NCBI RefSeq assembly: GCF_000472385.1
Contig: NZ_AWZU01000038.1
Location: forward strand, 223-64,222
DNA from: Bradyrhizobium sp. ARR65
GTDB taxonomy: Bacteria > Pseudomonadota > Alphaproteobacteria > Rhizobiales > Xanthobacteraceae
Direction of reading: 5' to 3'
DNA length: 64,000 nt
The notes under the pieces were generated by a model. It ran no database searches. It was not told where the DNA came from and saw nothing but the letters and a program-made list of their open reading frames with translations. The position numbers and the translations under genes were made by a program. Positions 55,358 to 63,663 of the stretch are shown here, one piece after another; position 1 is the stretch's first letter, and each line of letters starts with the position of its first letter.

Positions 55358-56003
55358 AAATATCCGTCCTTTGAATTGATTTCATGCGAGAGGAAGAGAA
55401 TGCGAGCATGCCGCTAGCGAGATTCTCCGTCAGGCACGTGCCCGCGAGAACATGAGCTTCGGGTCCGACCGCAACGCTAGGGCAGACAACACAGGAGAGA
55501 CCAAAAAAACATCCGTCACCTACGACGGCGGAGTTGCCGCACTGGAAACCGGGTGCCAGGAACACCCTCTCTCCAATTCGGCTATGGTGACCCACACCGC
55601 ACTGATAATTTAGAATCGTGAAGGCGCCGATCACAGCGTTCACCCCGACGCGGCAGAATGGTCCGACCAGCGCGCCGGGAGCTATTCTTGCCGAGCACGC
55701 AACATTGGCGGTCTCATGCACGAGCGGAGGAAATCGATCGCGCAGCTCCGGGCCTATCCAGCTCCGCATGACGGCACGACGCGCCGGATCCGAAACCGCA
55801 AACACGAACGCAGCAGCACGATCGTGGAACCAGGAACGCTTAAAGGTGACCGTGCGAGCGCCCGGCGTCGCAACAAGTTCGCCTTCAAGCGATAGGAATC
55901 CAGCCACTTTGAACTGTTTTCGATCAGGAGACCGTGCGCACTCGACATAGCTGGCGACCTCGAGTGCGAACTTTTCGGCTCCGATGATGAAGATATCGGT
56001 CAT
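55344..56003 (-). CDS. NeuD/PglD-like acyltransferase (left-handed beta-helix)
   Basis: A 219-residue protein: N-terminal Rossmann-like PglD domain (MTDIFIIGAEKFALEVASYV) and C-terminal hexapeptide repeats (ARIAPGALVGPFCRVGVNAV, GVGHHSRIGERVFLAPGF) forming a left-handed beta-helix. The catalytic His of sialic-acid/bacillosamine acetyltransferases is probably in GVGHHSRIG. Such enzymes acetylate sugar or amino-sugar groups with acetyl-CoA. Start overlaps the ligase stop by ATGA; the end overlaps the halogenase start. In this pathway it may acetylate an intermediate; no sugar genes are near, so the acceptor is open. Confidence 0.8.
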   Translation of the reverse strand: MTDIFIIGAEKFALEVASYVECARSPDRKQFKVAGFLSLEGELVATPGARTVTFKRSWFHDRAAAFVFAVSDPARRAVMRSWIGPELRDRFPPLVHETANVACSARIAPGALVGPFCRVGVNAVIGAFTILNYQCGVGHHSRIGERVFLAPGFQCGNSAVVGDGCFFGLSCVVCPSVAVGPEAHVLAGTCLTENLASGMLAFSSSRMKSIQRTDIYVQQ

Positions 56004-57349
56004 AGCCGGACCCGCTTTTTCTTAAAGCGATCCGACATTTGGATGTGATCAACCAAGGTTACGCGACTTGGAATCTTAAAGCGCGGCACTCGTTCACCTA
56101 AGAACTCGTGGATTGACTTCTGAAGTTCGGACTTGTTCATCGGCCCCTTTGGCAAGACATCCACCCACACAGCCTGACCTGTGATTGCATTCGGCATGCC
56201 ATAGACCACACAGTCCGCGACCTCCGGATGGCCCAGCAGGATGGTCTCGAGCTCGAGGGGGATGACTTTCTCGCCTCCCACATTGATCACCTCCTTCAGG
56301 CGACCGCGGAGCCGTATGTAACCGTCATCGGTCAATTCGGCTGCGTCACCCGTGCGAAACCATCCGTCCTCTGTCACGGCGGCTTCGGAGGAGTTGAGGT
56401 AACCAATAAATTGATTGCTGCTCCTGAGCTGCAGTTCACCGTCGCAAATTCGAAACTCCTGCGAGTCACTGTCTATCTTGAACAGCGCACTTGCCGAGCG
56501 AGGACCCCTGGTGGTGGCAATGCCGGTTTCAGACGTACCGAACGTCTGAACAAAGCGAATCTTGGGAAATGTCGCTCGGAGCCGCGCAAGCAATTCCTCA
56601 GGCATCGGCTCTGTTCCATAGGTGACAAGCCTCAGGCTAGACAGATCATGGCGCGTATACGCGCCGCTGAGCAGGACGAGGTTCAAAAATGTCGGAGTTG
56701 TCGGCAATACATTGACGCGCTGGGCCTCGATGGTAGCGCAGATCGCGTCTGGGTGGCGCGCGCCCGGGATGACCGCGGTGCCCCCGGAAAGCAAGGTTTT
56801 TATTAGCGTGTTCAGCCCGCCGATATGATCAAATAGCAGAAACAGAAGAACGGATACATGGTTGTGGGCGCCTGGCTTTTTGCGGATCTGAAGAAGCCGA
56901 TCAAAATCATGCAGGATTGCCTTGGGCTTTCCAGTGCTTCCGCTCGACAGTAGCACCAGACCTGATGCGTTCCTCTGGCGTAGAGTACCATAGAGCTCAT
57001 GATCTCCACTCGCGCCAAGAGGCTCGATTCCCCCCTCTTGGGACGGCGTGATGAGAAATCTCGCTCCGCATTCCGACCTGAGGACGGGTATCAGCTCTTG
57101 TCTTAAATTGACGATTGGGATCGCAATCGCCTTGAGGCAGGCAAGCGCGAGCAATGTGACTATTCCTGGAATAGAAAAGTCCGAGTTCAGGATCACCGGG
57201 TCTCCCGCGGAGACCTTGTGTTGCCTCAAACCCTCGATCTGCAATTCTATTTCGTTGGCCAGCCACGCGAACGTCACGCGATCGGCGCCATCAACCAGGG
57301 CAACCTCCTTGCCGCGCGCGATGATTTCGGTCAACCAATTGACTGGCAT
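56000..57349 (-). CDS. Acyl-AMP ligase (ACP-loading adenylation enzyme)
   Basis: A 449-residue stand-alone adenylate-forming enzyme, compact for the family. Motifs: ATP loop LLSSGSTGKPKAILHD, FGTSETGIA, WFRTGDAAELTDDGYIRLRG, hinge INVGGEKVIPLELE, and a C-terminal RFKKKRVRL with the late lysines. ATG 57349 overlaps the SDR stop (TGATG) and its stop overlaps the NeuD-like start (ATGA). It most likely activates an acid and loads it onto the ACP encoded two genes upstream, as such free ligases do in carrier-dependent pathways. The acid is not predictable by eye; a hydroxybenzoate-like or fatty acid are options. Confidence 0.85.
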   Translation of the reverse strand: MPVNWLTEIIARGKEVALVDGADRVTFAWLANEIELQIEGLRQHKVSAGDPVILNSDFSIPGIVTLLALACLKAIAIPIVNLRQELIPVLRSECGARFLITPSQEGGIEPLGASGDHELYGTLRQRNASGLVLLSSGSTGKPKAILHDFDRLLQIRKKPGAHNHVSVLLFLLFDHIGGLNTLIKTLLSGGTAVIPGARHPDAICATIEAQRVNVLPTTPTFLNLVLLSGAYTRHDLSSLRLVTYGTEPMPEELLARLRATFPKIRFVQTFGTSETGIATTRGPRSASALFKIDSDSQEFRICDGELQLRSSNQFIGYLNSSEAAVTEDGWFRTGDAAELTDDGYIRLRGRLKEVINVGGEKVIPLELETILLGHPEVADCVVYGMPNAITGQAVWVDVLPKGPMNKSELQKSIHEFLGERVPRFKIPSRVTLVDHIQMSDRFKKKRVRL

Positions 57350-58047
57350 CACTTTACCCCACCCAAAAAGATGGTTTCGCCAGTAACCATTCTCGCGCCC
57401 TCGGAGAGAAGAAAATCGATCGGACCGACCAAGTCGGAAAACTCGCATACCCGAGGTATCGCTTGACGCGCGACGAGAGCCTCGATCTTTTCGGCAGGCA
57501 CCGAGCGAGTCAGCGCAGTGCGGACGGGAGGTAGCCCGAGCGCGTTCACACGGATGTTGAGCGGCGCTAATTCATGCGCGAGCGTCCTCGTGGCCTGCTC
57601 GATCGCTGCCTTGCTCGCCGCGTAGGCCATCTGGCCTTCCAGCGAATAGATCGTGGCGACAGTGGTCAAGTTGATAATCGAGGGATATGGATGACAAGAC
57701 CGCCGAAACAGCTTGACGGCCTCTCGGATACAATTGAACGCTGAGAAGACGTTCAGCTCGAACATACGGCGGATCTCTTCATCCCGAAGCAACAGGAAGG
57801 GCGCCATCCGCGCCACAGCCGCATTGTTTATCAGGGCATCGATCGACCCATATTCCTTTCGGATCTGTCTAAACATCCCCGACAACCGAACCGTATCGGC
57901 CAAGTCAACTTTAAAATGGCGCCCACCGAAAGGGCGCCCTTCCGGCACGGTCCGCGAACAGCCGAGCACCTCGTGCCCTGAGTCGATCGCATGCTGTGCG
58001 AGCTTGCGACCAATGCCGCGGCTAACTCCGGTGATGAGGATACGCAT
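57349..58047 (-). CDS. Short-chain dehydrogenase/reductase (SDR)
   Basis: A classical SDR of 232 residues (248 if the ATG at 58095 is used). The cofactor loop ILITGVSRGIGRKLAQ, NNAAVARM, a Ser-containing strand and the active-site YAASK are present. The basic residue after the loop (SRTVPEGR) suggests NADPH. MRILITG at 58047 is the natural N terminus, yet no ribosome site is seen; starting at 58095 would overlap the ACP gene by 26 bases. It resembles FabG and tailoring ketoreductases, so it may reduce or oxidise an ACP-bound keto or hydroxy intermediate. Confidence 0.8.
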   Translation of the reverse strand: MRILITGVSRGIGRKLAQHAIDSGHEVLGCSRTVPEGRPFGGRHFKVDLADTVRLSGMFRQIRKEYGSIDALINNAAVARMAPFLLLRDEEIRRMFELNVFSAFNCIREAVKLFRRSCHPYPSIINLTTVATIYSLEGQMAYAASKAAIEQATRTLAHELAPLNIRVNALGLPPVRTALTRSVPAEKIEALVARQAIPRVCEFSDLVGPIDFLLSEGARMVTGETIFLGGVK

Positions 58048-58069
58048 CAGGTGGCTGACTACGATAACC

Positions 58070-58378
58070 CTACGCAGCGCGCTCGCACGGTTCATCGAGC
58101 TCTTCCACTATGAAGTCGATGAGGTTTGCGATGCTCCGAAATGGACTAACTTGCCGCGAGACGGCTCGTTGCGAGGTCAGGCTAATCGTTCGGCCCATCT
58201 GCTCCTCGACCTTTTCCTCAAGGAGAAGCAGGAAATTGACGAGCTGCATAGAATCAAAAATTCCTTTATCGCCAAACAGCTGAATAAGCTCGGCTCGGTC
58301 GAGGTCGATTGGGTTAGAGCGGCTAACGTCCATCATCATTAGGCATCTTCTGATCAACGGTACCAGTTCAGAGCGCAT
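58070..58378 (-). CDS. Acyl carrier protein
   Basis: A 102-residue acidic carrier protein. The attachment motif is GIFDSMQLVNFL, with S43 as the phosphopantetheine site, followed by the typical helix (LLLLEEKVEEQMG). ATG 58378 has GGAG 5 bases upstream. It is the first gene of the nine-gene operon and no other carrier is visible, so it should hold the acid activated by the adjacent ligase. The 20-residue N-terminal extension before the first helix is longer than in fatty-acid ACPs. No PKS or NRPS module exists in the window, so assembly would rely on free-standing enzymes. Confidence 0.85.
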   Translation of the reverse strand: MRSELVPLIRRCLMMMDVSRSNPIDLDRAELIQLFGDKGIFDSMQLVNFLLLLEEKVEEQMGRTISLTSQRAVSRQVSPFRSIANLIDFIVEELDEPCERAA

Positions 58379-58808
58379 GCACTTCTCCGTCTAGCGGTGA
58401 CCGGTCTCTCTGCTGGTCAGTGCATGAATTGGGCCACCGCCATATGGCCAGCAACGGATGCCTTCCGTGCGCAATGTCGCGTTATCAACATGCGCTTGGC
58501 AGATCCCAAACGCGAGGCGGTTTGCTTTCGGACAGTACGGTCTTCCGCGCTTGCTTCGAGACCAGCTGCGGCGCTCGCGTGCATGCGGTTGCTCGCGGGT
58601 TGCCATGTGCCTTGGCTTGCCGATGACGATTATGCCCAGCCGTCCGCCCGTTGGTCGGCGCGCCATTGGCCGGCCTTGATCGCCTGAGCGCACCACTCAA
58701 AGTCCGACTCCCTTTGTTTCCGAAAAATGCAATCCGGCATCCTTGGCGCGTCCCTCCGGCGAGTGTGGGAGTCGGGCTAGCCGATTTGGCTCACTCAAGT
58801 CTCTAAGC
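58379..58808. other. Promoter region of the nine-gene operon; no gene
   Basis: No supported coding sequence. The promoter of the operon must lie here on the minus strand. I looked for nod-box, NifA/sigma-54 and tts-like elements in that direction and found none convincing. Confidence 0.5.
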
Positions 58809-58835
58809 GCGTCAGCTTGCCGACAGCTGATCCTA
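58809..58835 (+). promoter_or_regulatory. Candidate tts box (TtsI-binding site)
   Basis: GTCAGCTTGCCGACAGCT (58811-58828) followed by GATCC matches the rhizobial tts-box core GTCAGCTT-x-TCGAAAGCT, as I recall it, at all but two positions. In rhizobia such boxes are bound by TtsI and precede type III secretion and effector genes. The degenerate acidic frame downstream on the same strand agrees with an effector. Confidence 0.6.
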
Positions 58836-58841
58836 ATAGAG

Positions 58842-59543
58842 GGAGAACCAGAGAGCGAATCTGCTCAGGACAGCGAACCGACTCAAGCGGAGGGGATACG
58901 GACCCATTTAACAGCACCAACCCATTCGACTGGGATTTCGCTGCTTACAACGCCGCGGTGACACAACCGCAACAGCAGCAACCGGAGTTTTGAGCCGTAC
59001 TTGGATGAAGTCCCGCAGCTTGATACCACAGCCGTCGCAGGGGTTCCTGACGAAGACCCTAGACTCACCGAGGCGTTGGAATTTGGGGCCAGCGGTCCTC
59101 ATCGCGAAAACGCAGTCACCAGAGGCGTCAGGCACGTCGCTGCGCAGCACAGCGCGCGGGAAGCTTCGAGTTGGCCGAGCGAGCTGAGTACGGAAGGTCA
59201 CGATCAGGATTCGCTGCGAGGGATGATCGGCGAAGCCGTCCTAGCATCGTCTCTCAGGCTAACCGCGCACGACCACCGAGCACCGGATCCCGGAGAAGCC
59301 GTTCGTCAGTTCAACTGGAGCGACGCCGCGAATATGTCCGAACCTATTCATTCCGCAGATAGAACTACGGATATCGACACGGATTGTTGTCATGAGTTCC
59401 CACGGAGGCCCTCAATGGCAGCGCGCCCGAGCTTACAGGGCTGCGGAGGCATCCGCCTGCCTACCGTTCTGGCGATACCGCTGTTGGTCGGTCGTGATGA
59501 CGACGGAAAGAATGCCAATATTGAAGTTTTCGTGCTGAATTAG
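58842..59543 (+). pseudogene. Candidate type III effector relic
   Basis: Behind the tts-like box an acidic frame reads IEGEPESESAQDSEPTQAEG (58836-58895), then shifts to DPFNSTNPFDWDFAAYNAAV and a Gln run (to 58992), then to LDEVPQLDTTAVAGVPDEDP and RLTEALEFGASG (59005 onward), with the last frame open to 59543. Composition (Ser, Asp, Glu, Gln, Pro) and lack of a signal peptide suit a type III effector. No known effector domain is recognised. At least two frameshifts and no clear start codon mean it is probably dead. Confidence 0.45.
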
Positions 59544-59592
59544 GCAAGGCGCCATCAGCCTGGCTAGTCTAATAGTGAACCTGTCTCCGCGG

Positions 59593-62199
59593 TCAGCAAG
59601 CCGCAGGCAAGTGGACGACCGCCTGGCCGTCCGTGATGTCGACGACTTCCTTGCGCTTCCTTCCGCCATCGTATCGCAATTCGAACGTCACTTCCGGTGC
59701 GGATGGGGCAAAGGGCTCGGGCGTAAGGCTGATCAACCCCTCCCCCAGATTCAAAATTATCGGTCGATCCGCCCGGAATCGGGCGTCAAGCAGCACGAAG
59801 TCCAATCGGAGACATTGGAGCCGCACGTTGAGCCGCCGCCGCACGCCGTCACGTGGCCAGATGTGTAGGGTGTGAGCGACCGTCTCCACGATGCCACCGT
59901 AACAAACCTGCCCAAAGATGGGATCGTCGGCAACGATCGTCGCAGCAGCCCGGACCGCCCCACAAAATCCTAGGTCGATCTCGCACGAGTAATACCATGT
60001 TCCGCGGTGATGCGGCTGACCGAGCCATGTGATCCCGCGCGGCGCCGGCTCGAAGCCGCCACCCGCTGCTCCGTCATTCTCCTCGCCCGGATACCAATAG
60101 CCATGACCCGCCGACGCAGGGCCGCTGTTCAGCGAAGCCCACGCGCTGAGTTGTGACGCATACCCGAGACGAAGGAGCGGATGCGGCTCGTCTGCATCGT
60201 TCAGCGCATGATCAAGCAGCGCCCAGCCGCCCATCTGCGACATGTAAGTCAGCGTATAGGCGTCCCCGGCAGTCCCGCGATAATCGCTGCCCAGGTAGTA
60301 ATAAGCAGGTTCTAGCCAGCCACGGCAGAACAAATTTGCAGCAATCTGACGCTCCGCGAACGCACGCGCTGCCGCCTTCGAAACGCCCATAGCGACGGGG
60401 TCATCAAGGGCCGAGCGCGCCAGTGCCTGCGTTGATTCGAAGGCTGTGGAATCGAACGGATATTCCGACTTGAACAGGTCCGCCTTCGGATCGACGAAGG
60501 CGCGCACCTTACGCGCCCAGTGCGCCTCCAAGATGGCCGCCTCGCGCGTCAAGCCCGCCGTCGTGAGCGCCGAAACCAGTTCGGGGATCACACATTCGTT
60601 GTAGAAGCCAGTGCGGTAGGCAGACCACATCACCACGCGCATCGGCAACGTGAACATGGCCAGCGCGGTACCGTAGGCGCGTACCAGATAATCTCGTGCG
60701 CTCTGGCGGGTGGGTATCGCGGGGTGGTCACGCGCGATGCGGTGCATCGCCAAATACATCGCGAAGATATGCGGATAGTCATAAGGCCGCCAGATATGCA
60801 GGCGGCCCTTTGGGCCGGGATCGCTGCTTTCCCGGTTCTGCTTCCAATCAGGTATGCCGTAGAGACCGTAGGCGTAGTCCTCCTGTGTGGTACGCTGCAG
60901 CCCGCCCCAGACGAACTTATCAATATACCGATCCAGCGCCGCCACCTCGGCCACATCAGGATGCTCGGCATTTTTGGTCGCGAGGTAAGCGGGCTTGCTC
61001 AGCCCGGGATCGTCGCACGTCACCTCGTAGATGCGCCAGCCCTTGATCCGGTCGTAATTGTCCGGGCCGAGCAGGACCTGCGTTTCCATGTTCCACTCGC
61101 CAAACAAACCGTCGTACCATTTGGACGGATCACGATGCTGTCGCTTCATGATGAAAGATGCGCGCTTCTTCATCATCGTCTCGACAGGCTCGGTAGCGAA
61201 AAATTCAAGAAAGGTCTGTCGCGCGCCCGGCTGGTGCAAGGTCAGCCGGTTCTCGCCCAATCGCGAAAACCGGACCCGCCACAGTCGCCTGCCAGCCCGA
61301 TCCGGCAACCGTTGCACCACCGTGTCCCCGCTAAATTCCGCTTCGATTCGCTCCACCGGAATGGAGGACGCGAGCGCTATGTCGACATGCAGGTCGTTAG
61401 GAACCGTCATGCCCGGCATTACTTCCACGTCCACCAGACCGGCGTCCGCGATAGCCCTGCGCGCCGCCTCGTAATCGGCAACCCACTGGAAGCGGAGACG
61501 GTAACGCCGTTGTTCGGTCGGCGACAGGGACAGGGAATGGGTCGGCTGTCGCCAGCGAGTCCCGCCCGCTGCTGCCTCGCCAGCGGCCGCGCCCCCCAAT
61601 ATATAGGCGCACCACGTCCCACTGGCTTCGGCCGAATCCTTGTGGACATCCCAGTATTCCAATGATGTGTCCGCTTCCGGTAAGAGCATAAGGAAGGGAC
61701 CGATGCTGTTGCCGCGAATCCACAAGATGTGCGATCCATGCCCCGAGACGAAGCTGTGCTTCAAAACATTCATGGAAGCCGGTTGCCCTGCCGGAAATTC
61801 GGTGTTCATCGGCATGGGCAAATAGAGGTCGCCCACCTCCACGCTTGCCATGCCGTCGTTCCGCAGCATGATCTCCCACGTCAATCCAGCCTCGTCGACT
61901 GCGAGGTGGGTCGAGAGAAGGACGTCGGCATGGCGGGCTGCTAGTTCAAGGGCCGCGCTATGCATCGGCTTCGTTGCTTCAACGCCGGTTCGAAGCGTAT
62001 GCCACTCTGATCCGGCACGCCGAACTCTAGCGTGAGCCGTCCCCAGTACGGCTCCAGGCAAGACATAATCCGTGTCATACGTATCGTTACGATTACGCAA
62101 CGAGGTAATGCCGTCTTGTGTGCACCCAACGACGAAGGGAGAGTCGGCCGCCTTCAACACCATTGCAATCTTGCGCTGCGGCCGATTGGCTGTCTGCAT
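59593..62199 (-). CDS. Large DUF5695-like protein (putative glycoside-hydrolase-fold)
   Basis: An 868-residue protein. ATG 62199 follows GGGAGC by about 6 bases and is preferred to an upstream ATG at 62250. The N-terminal third is beta-rich (residues 1-330); the middle and C-terminal part has many aromatic, Tyr/Trp-rich helices (KWYDGLFGEWNMETQVLLGP; YAYGLYGIPDWKQNRESSDP; GTWYYSCEIDLGFCGAVRAA), like an alpha/alpha six-barrel. I connect it with DUF5695 from memory of its layout; the activity is unknown, perhaps a polysaccharide lyase or glycosidase. No signal peptide is obvious, which is odd for an enzyme acting on outside polysaccharide. It stands alone between the effector relic and fixS. 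Confidence 0.6.
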   Translation of the reverse strand: MQTANRPQRKIAMVLKAADSPFVVGCTQDGITSLRNRNDTYDTDYVLPGAVLGTAHARVRRAGSEWHTLRTGVEATKPMHSAALELAARHADVLLSTHLAVDEAGLTWEIMLRNDGMASVEVGDLYLPMPMNTEFPAGQPASMNVLKHSFVSGHGSHILWIRGNSIGPFLMLLPEADTSLEYWDVHKDSAEASGTWCAYILGGAAAGEAAAGGTRWRQPTHSLSLSPTEQRRYRLRFQWVADYEAARRAIADAGLVDVEVMPGMTVPNDLHVDIALASSIPVERIEAEFSGDTVVQRLPDRAGRRLWRVRFSRLGENRLTLHQPGARQTFLEFFATEPVETMMKKRASFIMKRQHRDPSKWYDGLFGEWNMETQVLLGPDNYDRIKGWRIYEVTCDDPGLSKPAYLATKNAEHPDVAEVAALDRYIDKFVWGGLQRTTQEDYAYGLYGIPDWKQNRESSDPGPKGRLHIWRPYDYPHIFAMYLAMHRIARDHPAIPTRQSARDYLVRAYGTALAMFTLPMRVVMWSAYRTGFYNECVIPELVSALTTAGLTREAAILEAHWARKVRAFVDPKADLFKSEYPFDSTAFESTQALARSALDDPVAMGVSKAAARAFAERQIAANLFCRGWLEPAYYYLGSDYRGTAGDAYTLTYMSQMGGWALLDHALNDADEPHPLLRLGYASQLSAWASLNSGPASAGHGYWYPGEENDGAAGGGFEPAPRGITWLGQPHHRGTWYYSCEIDLGFCGAVRAAATIVADDPIFGQVCYGGIVETVAHTLHIWPRDGVRRRLNVRLQCLRLDFVLLDARFRADRPIILNLGEGLISLTPEPFAPSAPEVTFELRYDGGRKRKEVVDITDGQAVVHLPAAC

Positions 62200-62567
62200 C
62201 GTAAAGCTCCCAAACAACGCGCTACCCAAGAAGCTAATGCACGCCGACATTGGCTATGCTGTGGCCGACGATCATCAGTTCGTCCAGATGTCGACCCGCT
62301 TTGACAGCGAACGAATTGTCGAGTGGCTATCGGGCGAACAGCTACCCCGGATCTGTTGAGTACATCATGCGCATTTGGCTTCTCTCGTGTTCATCGTAAA
62401 CGTTGAGCACCCTGACGCACTAGAGATCACGCTCAAGGTCGATCGAGTGGCCTCTTTAGGCAATAAGTTCAGGGTGCCAACCGTTTCCGGCAGGCAGCGG
62501 AATCAGCAAGCGTGAGCGGTCCTCGGGATCACGGCCTGGGACGGCCTGGCGCTGCCAGCTCTATCGG
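62200..62567. other. Intergenic region, no gene seen
   Basis: Contains the upstream region of the DUF5695-like gene and the 3' flank of fixS. No clear terminator or promoter box is visible. Confidence 0.4.
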
Positions 62568-62705
62568 CTAGTCATCGGCGATCGCCCTCCAGGCTGCGCC
62601 GTCCAAGTCGTCATACTGGCCGCTGTTGAGCGACCAGAGAAAAGCCAGCAAGCCTGCAAGACCGAGCCCAAGCGCAAGCGGCACCAGGATCACAAGCACT
62701 TCCAT
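62568..62705 (-). CDS. fixS: cbb3-type cytochrome oxidase assembly protein CcoS/FixS
   Basis: A 45-residue protein with one membrane helix (VLVILVPLALGLGLAGLLAF) and the conserved tail SLNSGQYDDLDGAAWRAI. CcoS/FixS is required for cofactor insertion into cbb3 oxidase, the high-affinity oxidase used in nitrogen-fixing bacteroids. The ATG overlaps the fixI stop (TAATG), the usual fixIS junction. The gene is intact, but without an intact operon in front it may not be expressed. Confidence 0.9.
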   Translation of the reverse strand: MEVLVILVPLALGLGLAGLLAFLWSLNSGQYDDLDGAAWRAIADD

Positions 62706-63105
62706 TAGAGCTTCTCCGCGACGTGGCGAGCGCGGAGCGCACCCATCATAACCAGAATGGACGAGCCGGACATCGCACCGGCGGCGATCAAGGGCATCAC
62801 AAAGCCGAGGATCGCAATCGGCACTGCCAGGAAATTGTAGCCGACCGCGAACCAAAGATTCTGCCGCATCAGATGCAGCGCCTTGCGCGAGAGGTCGATG
62901 GCGGAAACGACCGGCGCGAGCGGCTTCCCGAGAAAAACCAGATCCGCAGTCGCCTGGCTCAGATGTGCGGCAGAGATCGGCGACATCGAGACATGGGCGG
63001 CCGCAAGCGAGGGCGCATCGTTCATGCCGTCGCCGACCATCAGGACCTTGATGCCGTCGCGCTTGAGCGTCTCGATCCGCGCGATCTTGTCGGCCGGCGC
63101 GCCAC
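62705..63105 (-). pseudogene. fixI: FixI/CcoI copper-type P1B ATPase, C-terminal fragment
   Basis: Only the last 130 or so residues remain: DKIARIETLKRDGIKVLMVG, the hinge GDGMNDAPSLAAAHVSMSPI, and the last two membrane helices (MRQNLWFAVGYNFLAVPIAI; MPLIAAGAMSGSSILVMMGA). Sequence similarity stops at about 63105, where a stop codon and unrelated DNA follow. FixI loads copper for cbb3 oxidase. The fragment implies a breakpoint inside a fixGHIS operon. Confidence 0.88.
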
Positions 63106-63660
63106 CTGGGCGCTATCTCGCCGGCGTCGAATGCGACGGCGCCGCCTGTGAATACTCATTCGGCTATTTTTGTCAGCTATGTGAGTCTCAGTTGCGTAAG
63201 CGAAACACTCTTCTGGCATCTGGCACACCACGATCGCCCCATTGGATGGGCGCCATCTGGGCGATTCCGCCCAGCTTAGACCGACGGGAGCGTTTAGTCG
63301 TGGACGGCTCGGCCGCATGCGGCGTTGTCTTGATCCATAACATTGAGGCAGCGTCTAGCTCAAACCAGCATAAGGGCGGTAAGCAAGGCCGCAAGTCGAA
63401 GCGTAGCGAGATCTTGCGTAACGGGCTTTGTTTTGATGTAGCGAATGACGATTTCCCTTAAGTGACGGCGCCGATGGCAGTCGTAATCGCAATATCCTTT
63501 CCGCGTCACCACATCTCGCAATGACCCGAACCCAAAGACTGAGAACGGGTACAGGTTGTGCCGCCGCGCGGCGCCATATGATTCACAAGGATAATTTCAC
63601 ACCGATGGCCTGCTGGCGAACTGTAGGCGTGGCTCAGCCGCCTTTTTAACTAGCTCTTGA
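63106..63660. other. Stretch beyond the fixI breakpoint, no gene recognised
   Basis: Short frames without recognisable family. The junction at about 63105 is abrupt, so this DNA arrived by rearrangement. Confidence 0.4.
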
Positions 63661-63663
63661 CGT

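Noticed and set aside
59001..59543. 180-codon frame taken as an intact effector gene
   Set aside because: Related acidic pieces continue upstream in two other frames up to the tts-like box, and the apparent start has no ribosome site, so it is part of a broken gene.
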